This document shows, one piece after another, positions 42,154 through 49,657 of a stretch of 49,657 bases of DNA; the stretch's first letter is position 1; every line of letters begins with the position of its first letter. Under the pieces are notes generated by a model. It ran no database searches, was not told where the DNA came from, and worked only from the letters and a program-made list of their open reading frames with translations. Source of the stretch: an uncultured Hyphomicrobiales bacterium. Lineage in GTDB: Bacteria; Pseudomonadota; Alphaproteobacteria; Rhizobiales; Devosiaceae. The position numbers and the translations under genes are program-made. The stretch covers positions 1-49,657 of the forward strand of contig CAIKKY010000030.1 of assembly GCA_903828145.1 (NCBI GenBank). Direction: 5' to 3'.

Positions 42154-42953
42154 TCGGTGTGCTCGTAGGAATGTCCGGCCCGCAACCCCTCGCGCACACG
42201 GTGCGCAATGGCGAGGAATTCGGGCGTCTCGCGGATATCGAGCGGCCGCTCGGCCGGCAGCGTGCTTTCAATGATATCGGTGACGCGGCCCGGACGCGGG
42301 CTCATCACCACGATCTTGGTGGAAAGATACACGGCCTCGGGGATAGAATGGGTCACGAAGGCGATGGTCTTTTTGGTGCGGGCCCAGAGCTTCAGCAATT
42401 CGGCATTGAGATAGTCGCGCACGATTTCGTCGAGCGCGCCGAAGGGCTCATCCATCAGCAACAGGTCGGCATCAAAGGCGAGCGCGCGGGCAATCGAGGC
42501 GCGCTGCTGCATGCCGCCGGACAATTGCCACGGGAACTTTTTCTCAAAGCCCTTGAGGTTCACGAGATCGAGCGTCCGCGCGATGCGGTCCCGCCGCTCG
42601 GCGTCGGAATAGCCCATGATTTCGAGCGGCAGCGCCACGTTCTTTTCAATGGTGCGCCACGGAAACAGCGCCGGAGCCTGAAACACATAGCCATAGCTGC
42701 GCTGCATGCGCGCCTCGGCCGGTGACAGGCCATTGACCGTGATCCTGCCCGCCGTCGGCTGTTCGAGGTCGGCAATGACGCGCAGGAACGTCGTCTTGCC
42801 GCAGCCCGATGGCCCGATGAACGACACGAAGTCGCCGCGCCGGATGTCGAGACTGACGTTCGACAGCGCCTCAACGTCGCCATCGGCAGTGTTGAAGGTG
42901 AGGCCGAGGCCCTGTGCCTCGACCACGGTGTGTGATTTGCCCCCGTCAGTCAC
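42150..42953 (-). CDS. ABC transporter ATP-binding protein (nitrate/taurine/pyrimidine type)
   Basis: 267 residues from GTG 42953, four bases after the dihydropyrimidinase stop; a TTG at 42992 would overlap that gene. Walker A GPSGCGKTT (47-55), FQAPALFPWRT Q-loop, signature LSGGMQQRASIARAL, Walker B LLLMDEPFGALDE, switch FVTHSIPEAVYLS. These are the sequences of SsuB/TauB/ThiZ-like ATPases. It drives the importer formed by the next three genes. Confidence 0.92.
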   Translation of the reverse strand: MTDGGKSHTVVEAQGLGLTFNTADGDVEALSNVSLDIRRGDFVSFIGPSGCGKTTFLRVIADLEQPTAGRITVNGLSPAEARMQRSYGYVFQAPALFPWRTIEKNVALPLEIMGYSDAERRDRIARTLDLVNLKGFEKKFPWQLSGGMQQRASIARALAFDADLLLMDEPFGALDEIVRDYLNAELLKLWARTKKTIAFVTHSIPEAVYLSTKIVVMSPRPGRVTDIIESTLPAERPLDIRETPEFLAIAHRVREGLRAGHSYEHTE

Positions 42954-42957
42954 CCGC

Positions 42958-44412
42958 TCAGACCCCGCTCGCCGGAATGCCGCTGCGCTCAACCTTGCGC
43001 GGGGCTGTTACCTCTTTCCAGGTGGAGAGCGCGCGGTTGACCGGGTTATTGGCCTCGCGCGCCACGAATTGGCCATGGCCCTGCTCGGTCATGACCTCGG
43101 CCTCGCGCACCACCAGTTTGCCGCGCGTCAGCGTGAAGCGCGGCAGGCCGGTAACCTCAATGCCTTCAAACACATTGTAGTCGATGCCCGATTGCTGGGC
43201 CTTGGCCGAAAGCGTCTTCTTCCGCTTGGGATCCCACACCACAAGGTCGGCATCGGCGCCCACGAGCACGGCGCCCTTCTTGGGATAGAGCCCCAGGATC
43301 TTGGCGATATTGGTTGAGGTGACCGCGACGAATTCATTCGGAGTCAGCCGACCGGTATTCACGCCCTTGGTCCACAGCACCGGCATGCGGTCTTCAAGCC
43401 CGCCCGTGCCATTGGGGATCTTGGCGAAATTGCCCAGGCCAGTGCGCTTCTGCGCCGTGGTGAACGAGCAATGGTCGGTGGCCACCACCTGCAGCGAGCC
43501 CGATTGCAGGCCTGCCCAGAGCGAATCCTGATGCTGCTTGGAGCGGAAGGGCGGGCTCATCACCCGGCGGGCCGCATAGTCCCAATCCCTGTTGAAATAC
43601 TCGGTTTCATCGAGCACGAGGTGCTGGATCAGCGGCTCGCCGAAAACCCGCATGCCCTTGGCGCGGGCGCGACGGATGGCTTCATGCGCCTGTTCGCACG
43701 AGGTGTGCACGACATAGAGCGGCACGCCGGCCATATCGGCAATCATGATGGCGCGGTTGGTGGCCTCGCCCTCCACTTCGGGCGGACGCGAATAGGCGTG
43801 TCCCTCCGGCCCGGTATTGCCTTCGGCCAGCAGCTTCTGCGTCATGGCCGCCACCACGTCGCCGTTTTCGGCATGGACGAGCGGCAAAGCGCCGAGTTCG
43901 GCGCAGCGCTGGAACGAAGCGAACATTTCGTCGTCGTTCACCATCAGCGCGCCCTTGTAGGCCATGAAGTGCTTGAACGAGGTAATGCCGCGATCAACGA
44001 CCGCCGCCATTTCGTTGAACACCTGCTCGCCCCACCAGGTCACGGCCATGTGGAACGAATAATCGCAATTGGCCTTGGCGCCCTTGTTGTCCCACATGCT
44101 GAGCGCATCCAGCATCGACTGGTTGGGGTTGGGCAGACAGAAATCAACGACCATCGTGGTGCCGCCCGCCAGCGCCGCCCGCGTGCCGCTTTCGAAATCG
44201 TCGTGCGAATAGGTGCCCATGAAGGGCATTTCGAGATGGGTGTGCGGATCAATGCCACCGGGCATCACAAAGCAGCCGGTCGCGTCGAGACTACCGCCGC
44301 CCGTGAGGTTCTGCCCGATTTCGGTAATCCGGCCGTTTTCCACGCGCACATCGGCCTTATAGCTCAGGTCCGCCGTGACGACCGTGCCGCCCTTGATGAT
44401 CTTGGATGTCAT
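42958..44412 (-). CDS. hydA: dihydropyrimidinase (D-hydantoinase family)
   Basis: 484 residues, ATG 44412 with GAGGAGGGA upstream. It is an amidohydrolase TIM barrel with the first metal pair in DPHTHLE (H57, H59), and the carbamylated lysine is in SFKHFMAY (K147). The Tyr five residues on (Y152) corresponds to the substrate-gate Tyr of D-hydantoinases. Later metal ligands are in VHAENGD and VATDHCSF. It opens dihydrouracil or dihydrothymine to N-carbamoyl-beta-amino acids. Upstream is the gene for the next step and downstream the importer. Confidence 0.92.
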   Translation of the reverse strand: MTSKIIKGGTVVTADLSYKADVRVENGRITEIGQNLTGGGSLDATGCFVMPGGIDPHTHLEMPFMGTYSHDDFESGTRAALAGGTTMVVDFCLPNPNQSMLDALSMWDNKGAKANCDYSFHMAVTWWGEQVFNEMAAVVDRGITSFKHFMAYKGALMVNDDEMFASFQRCAELGALPLVHAENGDVVAAMTQKLLAEGNTGPEGHAYSRPPEVEGEATNRAIMIADMAGVPLYVVHTSCEQAHEAIRRARAKGMRVFGEPLIQHLVLDETEYFNRDWDYAARRVMSPPFRSKQHQDSLWAGLQSGSLQVVATDHCSFTTAQKRTGLGNFAKIPNGTGGLEDRMPVLWTKGVNTGRLTPNEFVAVTSTNIAKILGLYPKKGAVLVGADADLVVWDPKRKKTLSAKAQQSGIDYNVFEGIEVTGLPRFTLTRGKLVVREAEVMTEQGHGQFVAREANNPVNRALSTWKEVTAPRKVERSGIPASGV

Positions 44413-44436
44413 GTCCCGTCCCTCCTCGCGCCAGTC

Positions 44437-45687
44437 TTACGACGCGATCTCTGCTGTTTCGAGCACGGCGTGGAACAGCACATCCGTGCCGGCCGCCGCC
44501 CATTCCTTGCTGATCGATTCCGCCTCGTTATGGCTCAACCCGTCAACGCAGGGGCACATGATCATGGCCGAAGGCGCCACCCGGTTGATCCAGCACGCGT
44601 CATGCCCAGCGCCCGAAACGATGTTCCGGTGGCTGTAGCCGAGCTTTTCGGCCGCCGCGCGCACATTGCCCACCAGCGTTTCGTCAAAGGTCACGGGGTC
44701 GAAATGCCCCACCTGCTCGATTTCGGCGGTGATATCGAGCCCTTCGGCGATCTGCGCGATCCCGGCGCGGATGCGTTCATCCATCTCGTCGAGCACGGCC
44801 TTGTCGGGCGAGCGGATATCGATGGTGAACACCGCCTTGCCGACAATGATGTTCCGCGAGTTGGGATAGACCTCGATATGGCCCACCGCGCCCACGGCTT
44901 CGGGCTGATAGTCCATCGCCACTTCATGAGTCAGTTCAATGATCCGCGCCATGCCGAGCGAGCCGTTGCGGCGCTTGGGCATGGGGGTGGAACCGGTGTG
45001 TGCTTCCTTGCCGGTCAAGGTCACCTGCAGCCATTTCAGGCCCTGGCCATGGGTCACGACGCCAATATCGATGTGCTCATCTTCAAGGATCGGGCCCTGC
45101 TCGATATGCAGTTCGTAATAGGCCGCAATCTTGCGGTCCCCGGTCTTTTCGTCGCCCTTCCAGCCGATGCGGGCCAGTTCGTCGCCGAAACGCTTGCCCT
45201 CTTTGTCCTTGCGGTCATAGGCCCAATCCTGCGCATGCACCCCGGCGAAAACGCCCGAGGCCAGCATGGCGGGGGCAAAGCGCGTGCCCTCCTCGTTGGT
45301 CCAGTTGACCACAACAATGGGCCGCCTGGTGCGGATGCCGAGATCATTGAGCGTGCGGATTACTTCGAGCCCACCCAACACGCCCAGAATGCCGTCATAG
45401 CGCCCACCGGTCGGCTGGGTATCCAGATGCGAGCCCACATAGACCGGATCGAGCCCCGGTTCGCTGCCTTCGCGCCGCGCAAACATCGTGCCCATCTGGT
45501 CGATGCCCATGCTCATCCCGGCGGCTTCGCACCAGCCCTGGAACAGGGTGCGCCCCGCGCCATCCTCATCGGTCAGCGTCTGGCGGTTGTTGCCACCGGC
45601 CACGCCCGGCCCGATTTCGGCCAGCTCATGGATCGAGTCCCAAAGACGGTCAGGATTGATGCGAAGATTTTCGGCCGGAGCAGGCAT
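44437..45687 (-). CDS. beta-ureidopropionase / N-carbamoyl amino acid hydrolase (M20 type)
   Basis: 416 residues. It belongs to the Zn-dependent amidase/hydantoinase-carbamoylase family of the M20 fold: GSHLDTQPTGGRYDGILGVLGGLE gives the first His and bridging Asp, WTNEEGTRFAPAM the Glu pair, and YELHIEQGPILE with SGAGHDACWI the remaining ligands. It hydrolyses N-carbamoyl-beta-alanine (or beta-aminoisobutyrate) to the amino acid, CO2 and ammonia. Allantoate-type substrates are possible in the family. The setting next to dihydropyrimidinase supports the pyrimidine role. Confidence 0.88.
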   Translation of the reverse strand: MPAPAENLRINPDRLWDSIHELAEIGPGVAGGNNRQTLTDEDGAGRTLFQGWCEAAGMSMGIDQMGTMFARREGSEPGLDPVYVGSHLDTQPTGGRYDGILGVLGGLEVIRTLNDLGIRTRRPIVVVNWTNEEGTRFAPAMLASGVFAGVHAQDWAYDRKDKEGKRFGDELARIGWKGDEKTGDRKIAAYYELHIEQGPILEDEHIDIGVVTHGQGLKWLQVTLTGKEAHTGSTPMPKRRNGSLGMARIIELTHEVAMDYQPEAVGAVGHIEVYPNSRNIIVGKAVFTIDIRSPDKAVLDEMDERIRAGIAQIAEGLDITAEIEQVGHFDPVTFDETLVGNVRAAAEKLGYSHRNIVSGAGHDACWINRVAPSAMIMCPCVDGLSHNEAESISKEWAAAGTDVLFHAVLETAEIAS

Positions 45688-45725
45688 GGCGTACTCTTGA
45701 ACTCAGGGGACGGGAGAATGGACGA

Positions 45726-45762
45726 CAAAAAACCGCGCCGAAAGCGTGAACGCTCCGTGCGG
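45726..45762 (-). terminator. possible intrinsic terminator downstream of mmsA
   Basis: Read on the minus strand, CCGC...AGCG-TTCA-CGCT...GCGG forms an interrupted hairpin followed by TTTTTT. It lies in the 173-base gap between mmsA and the ureidopropionase gene. The remaining part of the gap shows no clear promoter. Confidence 0.5.
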
Positions 45763-45860
45763 GCTGATCTGTTCAGGCTTTTTCCCGCCGGGAGCCCCGC
45801 ATTCCGGCGCCAGATGGCACCGGAAAGAACGGAAATCCCGGGCGGTCATCAGCGCCTTAG

Positions 45861-47357
45861 TCATTTGAGGCTCGGGAAGGTGAATTCCGCGCCCGACTTG
45901 ATGCCAGCCGGCCAGCGCGAGGTCACGGTCTTGAGCCGGGTGTAAAAATGCACACCCTCGGGCCCGTAGATCGAATGATCCCCGAACAGCGAGCGCTTCC
46001 ACCCGCCGAAAGAATGATAGGCCACCGGCACCGGCAGGGGGACGTTGATGCCCACCATGCCCACTTCGATCTTGTCGGCAAACTCCCGCGCGGCATCGCC
46101 ATCCCGCGTGAAGATCGCGGTGCCATTGCCATATTCATGGCCGTGGATCAGGTCCACCGCCTCCTGATAGGTCTTGGCGCGCACCACCGAGAGCACCGGC
46201 CCGAAGATTTCCTCGCGGTAAATCTTCATGTCGGGCGTCACATGGTCGAACAGCGAACCGCCGACGAAATAGCCGTTCTCGTAGCCCTGCAGCTTGAAGC
46301 CGCGGCCATCGACCAAAAGCTTCGCGCCCTGTTCAACGCCGGAATCAATGTAGCTGACGATCCGGTCGCGCGCTTCGCGCGTCACGATCGGGCCCATCTC
46401 GGCGTCCTTGTCGGTCGAGGGACCGATCTTCAACGCCTCAACGCGCGGCTTGAGCTTGGCCACCAGGGCATCGGCGGTCTTTTCGCCCACCGGCACCGCG
46501 ACCGAGATTGCCATGCAGCGTTCGCCCGCCGAGCCGTAGCCTGCGCCCATCAGCGCATCGGCCGCCTGATCGAGATCGGCGTCGGGCAGGATCACCATAT
46601 GGTTCTTGGCGCCGCCCAGCGCCTGCACGCGCTTGCCGGCCTGCACGCCGCGCCGGTAAACATATTCGGCAATCGGGGTCGAGCCGACAAAGCTCACGGC
46701 CTTGATATCGGGATGGTCGAGGATCGTGTCCACGGCCAGCTTGTCGCCATGGACGATATTGAGCACGCCTTCAGGCAGGCCGGCATCCATGAACAATTGC
46801 CACGCCAGCATCGGCGCGGACGGATCGCGTTCCGACGGCTTCAACACGAAGGTATTGCCGCAGGCGATGGCCAGCGGATACATCCACATCGGCACCATGG
46901 CCGGAAAGTTGAACGGGGTGATGCCCGCGACCACGCCAAGCGGCTGGCGGTCGGAATAGCTGTCGATGGACGGGCCGACATTGCGGCTGAATTCGCCCTT
47001 CAAAAGATGCGGAATGCCGCAGGCAAAATCCACGCAATCAATGCCGCGCGCCACTTCGCCCAGAGCATCATCATGCACCTTGCCATGCTCGCGCGAGATT
47101 TCGCGGGCGAGGTCATCCACATGCTTGTCCAGCAGTTCCTTGAAGCGGAACAGGACCCGGGCACGCTTCATCGGCGGCAGACCGGCCCAGCCGGGCAGGG
47201 CCGCCTTGGCCGAGGCAACGGCCGCATTGATTTCATCGACGCTCGAGAGCCTGAGGAGCGCGGTCTGCTCGCCAGTCGCCGGGTTGAACACGCCCTGCGT
47301 GCGCGGGCTCGCACTCTCGACCAGCTTTCCGCCAATCGCATTCTGAATCGTCTGCAT
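45861..47357 (-). CDS. mmsA: CoA-acylating methylmalonate-semialdehyde dehydrogenase
   Basis: 498 residues from ATG 47357, placed by GGAGG upstream; a start at 47369 is open. Aldehyde dehydrogenase fold with [18 protein letters not shown] (146-163), the MmsA-type signature, and nucleophile Cys in [10 protein letters not shown] (C281). MmsA enzymes lack the usual general-base Glu and pass the acyl group to CoA. In this operon it would turn malonate semialdehyde from beta-alanine into acetyl-CoA, and the methyl form from thymine into propionyl-CoA. Confidence 0.92.
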   Translation of the reverse strand: MQTIQNAIGGKLVESASPRTQGVFNPATGEQTALLRLSSVDEINAAVASAKAALPGWAGLPPMKRARVLFRFKELLDKHVDDLAREISREHGKVHDDALGEVARGIDCVDFACGIPHLLKGEFSRNVGPSIDSYSDRQPLGVVAGITPFNFPAMVPMWMYPLAIACGNTFVLKPSERDPSAPMLAWQLFMDAGLPEGVLNIVHGDKLAVDTILDHPDIKAVSFVGSTPIAEYVYRRGVQAGKRVQALGGAKNHMVILPDADLDQAADALMGAGYGSAGERCMAISVAVPVGEKTADALVAKLKPRVEALKIGPSTDKDAEMGPIVTREARDRIVSYIDSGVEQGAKLLVDGRGFKLQGYENGYFVGGSLFDHVTPDMKIYREEIFGPVLSVVRAKTYQEAVDLIHGHEYGNGTAIFTRDGDAAREFADKIEVGMVGINVPLPVPVAYHSFGGWKRSLFGDHSIYGPEGVHFYTRLKTVTSRWPAGIKSGAEFTFPSLK

Positions 47358-47381
47358 TACAGCCTCCACCCCGCAGGGTTT

Positions 47382-47423
47382 GGAACATTCATTCTATTTC
47401 ACTCCACATAGAACAAACGTTCC
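47382..47423. promoter_or_regulatory. 42-bp symmetrical palindrome, candidate operator upstream of mmsA
   Basis: Plus strand GGAACATTCATTCTAT (47382-47397) faces GGAACGTTTGTTCTAT on the other strand (47423-47408), with ten bases between. The two 16-base halves agree at 13 positions. The second half is itself a GAAC-GTTT-GTTC dyad. It starts three bases beyond the aminotransferase stop and lies about 25 bases upstream of the mmsA start, so it could be a dimer-of-dimers operator for an internal promoter. Confidence 0.5.
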
Positions 47424-47426
47424 GCC

Positions 47427-48755
47427 TTACTCAAGCGTCTTGAGGATGGTGGCGAGCTTGCCGAACAGCTCGTCGATATGGTGCTTTTCAATAATCAGGG
47501 GCGGGCTCAGCGCAATGATGTCGCCCGTAGTGCGGATCAACAGGCCACTCTCATAGGCCTTGAGGAAGGCCGAGAAGGCCCGCTTGGTCGGCGCGCCGGC
47601 AATCGGGTCGAGTTCAATGGCCCCGATCAGGCCGAGGTTGCGGATGTCGATGACATGCGGCAGCCCCTTGAGCGAATGCAGCGCATCTTCCCAATACTGG
47701 GCGAGTTCCGCGCCGCGCGTCAGCAGGCCCTCTTCCTTGTAGGTCTCGAGCGTGGCAAGGCCCGCCGCCGAGGCCACCGGGTTGCCCGAATAGGTATACC
47801 CATGGAAGAATTCGATCATGTGCTCGGGGCCCTGCATGAAGGCATCGTGGATGTCCGAGGTCACGATCACGGCGCCCATCGGAATGGTGCCATTGGTCAG
47901 GCCCTTGGCGCACACGATCATATCGGGCGTCACATCGAAATAGTCCGCAGCGAAGGGCGTGCCAATGCGGCCGAAGCCCGTGATCACTTCGTCGAAAATC
48001 AGAAGGATGCCGTGCTTCTTGGTGATCTCGCGCAGCTTCTTGAGGTAGCCCTTGGGCGGAATGAGCACGCCCGTCGACCCGGCCACCGGCTCAACGATCA
48101 CCGCGGCAATGGTCGAGGGATCATGCAGCGTCACAATGCGTTCGAGTTCGGTCGCAAGGTCTGCGCCATGCTCGGGCTCGCCGCGCGTAAAGGCGTTTTT
48201 GCCGATATTGTGGGTGTGCGGCATGTGGTCCACGCCGGTCAGCAGCGTGCCGAACATCTTGCGGTTGGTGACAATGCCGCCCACCGAAATGCCGCCGAAA
48301 TTCACGCCGTGATAGCCGCGCTCGCGCCCGATCAGCCGGAAGCGCGACCCGTCGCCCTTCACCCGGTGATAGGCAAGCGCCACTTTGAGCGCAGTCTCGA
48401 CCGATTCCGAGCCTGAATTGGTGTAGAGCACATGGTTCAGCCCTTCAGGCGCGAGGCCCACAATGGCATTGGCCAGCTCAAAGGCCTTGGGGTGCCCCAT
48501 CTGGAACGCGGGGGCATAATCCATCTCGGCCGCCTGGGTGGCGATGGCCTCGACAATCCGGGGGCGGCAATGGCCGGCATTCACGCACCAGAGGCCAGCC
48601 GTACCATCGAGCACGGTCCGACCATCGGAGGTCGTATAGTGCATGTCCTTGGCACCCACGAACATGCGCGGTGCCTTTTTGAATTGCCGGTTGGCCGTAA
48701 ACGGCATCCAGAATGCGCTGAGATCATTCGGCGCTACAGTGCGGCGATCAGACAC
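47427..48755 (-). CDS. beta-alanine (omega-amino acid):pyruvate aminotransferase
   Basis: 442 residues from GTG 48755, with GGGGGAG upstream; the GTG at 48779 lacks a ribosome site. Class III aminotransferase: FWMPFTANRQFKKAPRM near the start is a hallmark of omega-amino acid:pyruvate transaminases. NSGSESVETALK (113-124) binds the cofactor phosphate, LLIFDEVITGFGR holds D255, and CAKGLTNG carries the PLP lysine K284. It converts beta-alanine to malonate semialdehyde for MmsA. It is first in the minus-strand run and divergent from rutR. Confidence 0.9.
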   Translation of the reverse strand: MSDRRTVAPNDLSAFWMPFTANRQFKKAPRMFVGAKDMHYTTSDGRTVLDGTAGLWCVNAGHCRPRIVEAIATQAAEMDYAPAFQMGHPKAFELANAIVGLAPEGLNHVLYTNSGSESVETALKVALAYHRVKGDGSRFRLIGRERGYHGVNFGGISVGGIVTNRKMFGTLLTGVDHMPHTHNIGKNAFTRGEPEHGADLATELERIVTLHDPSTIAAVIVEPVAGSTGVLIPPKGYLKKLREITKKHGILLIFDEVITGFGRIGTPFAADYFDVTPDMIVCAKGLTNGTIPMGAVIVTSDIHDAFMQGPEHMIEFFHGYTYSGNPVASAAGLATLETYKEEGLLTRGAELAQYWEDALHSLKGLPHVIDIRNLGLIGAIELDPIAGAPTKRAFSAFLKAYESGLLIRTTGDIIALSPPLIIEKHHIDELFGKLATILKTLE

Positions 48756-48835
48756 GCTCGCTCCCCCAAAATTTGTCACTCACGCGGTCAAGGCAAATGG
48801 GTGCCACTTGCCTGCCGGATGTGCTATCCAGATTT

Positions 48836-48851
48836 TTGACCAGTTGGAAAA
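48836..48851. promoter_or_regulatory. RutR operator (near-consensus)
   Basis: TTGACCA-GT-TGGAAAA matches the E. coli RutR box TTGACCAnnTGGTCAA in the left half and first three bases of the right half. It lies 15 bases before the rutR start and about 80 bases before the aminotransferase start, so it can control both divergent transcripts. Confidence 0.7.
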
Positions 48852-48866
48852 AACGTTATCACTCCC

Positions 48867-49562
48867 ATGCCGCCGATCAAGGTGAAAATGCTTGATCCTG
48901 CTCAGCAAGCAGGCACCGGACAGAGCGGGCCCGAGGGCCGTGCACCGGCCCGGACCCGCATCCAGCGCGAGAAGCAGGATGTCATTCTCGAGGCCGCGCT
49001 CGACGTGTTTTCGCGCGAGGGGTTTCGCGGCGCGACCATCGACCAGATCGCTGAAGCGGCCGGGATGTCGAAACCCAATCTGCTCTACTATTTTCCGCGC
49101 AAGGAAGAGATCTACAACCGGCTGTTGACCGGCATGCTCGACACCTGGCTGCAGCCTCTGCGCGAGCTTGATGACGTGGGCGATCCAGTGGCCGAAATCC
49201 GCTCCTACATCCGGCGCAAGCTGGAGATGAGCCGCGACTTTCCGCGCCAGAGCCGCCTGTTTGCCAACGAGATGCTGCAGGGCGCCCCGCGCATGCTCGA
49301 TCTGCTCGAAACCGACCTGAAGGCCCTTGTTGATGAAAAGGCCAAGGTTCTGGAAGGCTGGATGGAGGCGGGCAAGATCCGCCGCACCGACCCGTACCAC
49401 CTGATTTTCGCCATCTGGGCGACCACCCAGCATTATGCCGATTTCGATGTGCAGGTGCGCGCCGTGCTCGGGCAGGGCCGGGGCGGCGAAGGCCGTTTCG
49501 AGGATGCCGCGCGCTTCCTCGAACATCTGTTCATGCACGGGATATTTCCGCACGAAGGCTGA
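48867..49562 (+). CDS. rutR: RutR-like TetR-family pyrimidine-responsive regulator
   Basis: 231 residues from ATG 48867; ATG 48885 with AAGGTG nearby is a good alternative. The helix-turn-helix is IDQIAEAAGMSKPNLLYYFPRKEEIYN (~55-81). The ligand domain closely follows E. coli RutR: LEMSRDFPRQSRLFANEMLQGAP, DLKALVDEKAKVLEGWM and DPYHLIFAIWATTQHYADF. RutR binds uracil or thymine and releases DNA. Here it stands beside the reductive pyrimidine pathway rather than the Rut oxygenase operon. The stop directly abuts the stop of the convergent partial gene. Confidence 0.92.
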   Translation: MPPIKVKMLDPAQQAGTGQSGPEGRAPARTRIQREKQDVILEAALDVFSREGFRGATIDQIAEAAGMSKPNLLYYFPRKEEIYNRLLTGMLDTWLQPLRELDDVGDPVAEIRSYIRRKLEMSRDFPRQSRLFANEMLQGAPRMLDLLETDLKALVDEKAKVLEGWMEAGKIRRTDPYHLIFAIWATTQHYADFDVQVRAVLGQGRGGEGRFEDAARFLEHLFMHGIFPHEG

Positions 49563-49657
49563 TCAGGCCTCGCGGGCAAAGGCCAGCACAACAAGCCCCA
49601 GCACGGTAATCAGTGCGCCCAGCATCACGCCGGGCCCGACCCAGCCATGGCCCACCA
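49563..49657 (-). CDS. membrane protein, C-terminal fragment (possible DMT/EamA transporter)
   Basis: Reading the minus strand to the TGA at 49563 gives ...GHGWVGPGVMLGALITVLGLVVLAFAREA. This is one complete hydrophobic helix with a basic/acidic end. The GxxLGALITVLGLVVLA pattern resembles the last helix of EamA/DMT transporters, but 31 residues are too few for a firm family. The gene continues outside the window. Confidence 0.5.
   Translation of the reverse strand, partial: VGHGWVGPGVMLGALITVLGLVVLAFAREA

Noticed and set aside
43471-45945. 824-residue plus-strand frame opposite dihydropyrimidinase and ureidopropionase
   Set aside because: Shadow of two strongly conserved enzymes; no motif or ribosome binding site of its own.

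Overview
The window is GC-rich chromosomal DNA from an alphaproteobacterium, most likely of the Hyphomicrobiales (a Devosia-like or rhizobial soil or plant-associated lineage). This is an inference from codon bias, the dense set of ABC importers with regulators, and a close RutR relative. No rRNA, tRNA or CRISPR array was seen, and no stretch above 300 bases lacks a gene.

Layout. (1) 1-139 is the right end of an IS3-family element, which abuts a secreted beta-rich protein gene (145-936). (2) 1027-7008 is a glycan-type cassette: three glycosyltransferases (one carrying a degenerate HPr-kinase-like N-domain) interleaved with three small SAM methyltransferases. (3) 7238-13325 is a ribose-type ABC importer operon (binding protein, double ATPase, permease) running straight into a hydantoinase/oxoprolinase-family protein and a DUF917 (S-methyl-thiohydantoin desulfurase family) protein. 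(4) 13310-22557 holds a LuxR-type regulator, an XRE-cupin regulator, a GAF protein, a second ATP-dependent hydantoinase pair (HyuA/HyuB), a zinc alcohol dehydrogenase, a VOC protein and an SDR. Regions 3 and 4 together look like uptake and degradation of cyclic amide (hydantoin or thiohydantoin-like) compounds.

(5) 22739-24847 is a chemoreceptor with a C-terminal CheR-tether-like pentapeptide. (6) 24946-39086 is a plant-oligosaccharide region: GH43 arabinanase-like enzyme, membrane acyltransferase-like protein, LacI regulator, GH2 enzyme, a MalK/UgpC-type ABC importer (ATPase, binding protein, two permeases), an AraC regulator, a GH4 alpha-galactosidase-like enzyme and a D-threonine aldolase/D-serine dehydratase-like PLP enzyme. 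RNA hairpins sit at several gene junctions. (7) 39160-48755, all on the minus strand, is the lower reductive pyrimidine degradation pathway with its own importer: beta-alanine:pyruvate aminotransferase, CoA-acylating (methyl)malonate-semialdehyde dehydrogenase, beta-ureidopropionase-type hydrolase, dihydropyrimidinase and an NMT1/THI5-type ABC transporter. A divergent rutR (48867-49562) has a near-consensus RutR box just before its start. Dihydropyrimidine dehydrogenase, the first enzyme, is not in the window. The right edge (49563-49657) holds the C-terminus of a membrane protein on the minus strand.

The least explained parts are the HprK-like/glycosyltransferase fusion and its cassette, the importer-hydantoinase-DUF917 operon, and a 42-bp symmetrical palindrome between the aminotransferase and mmsA genes.
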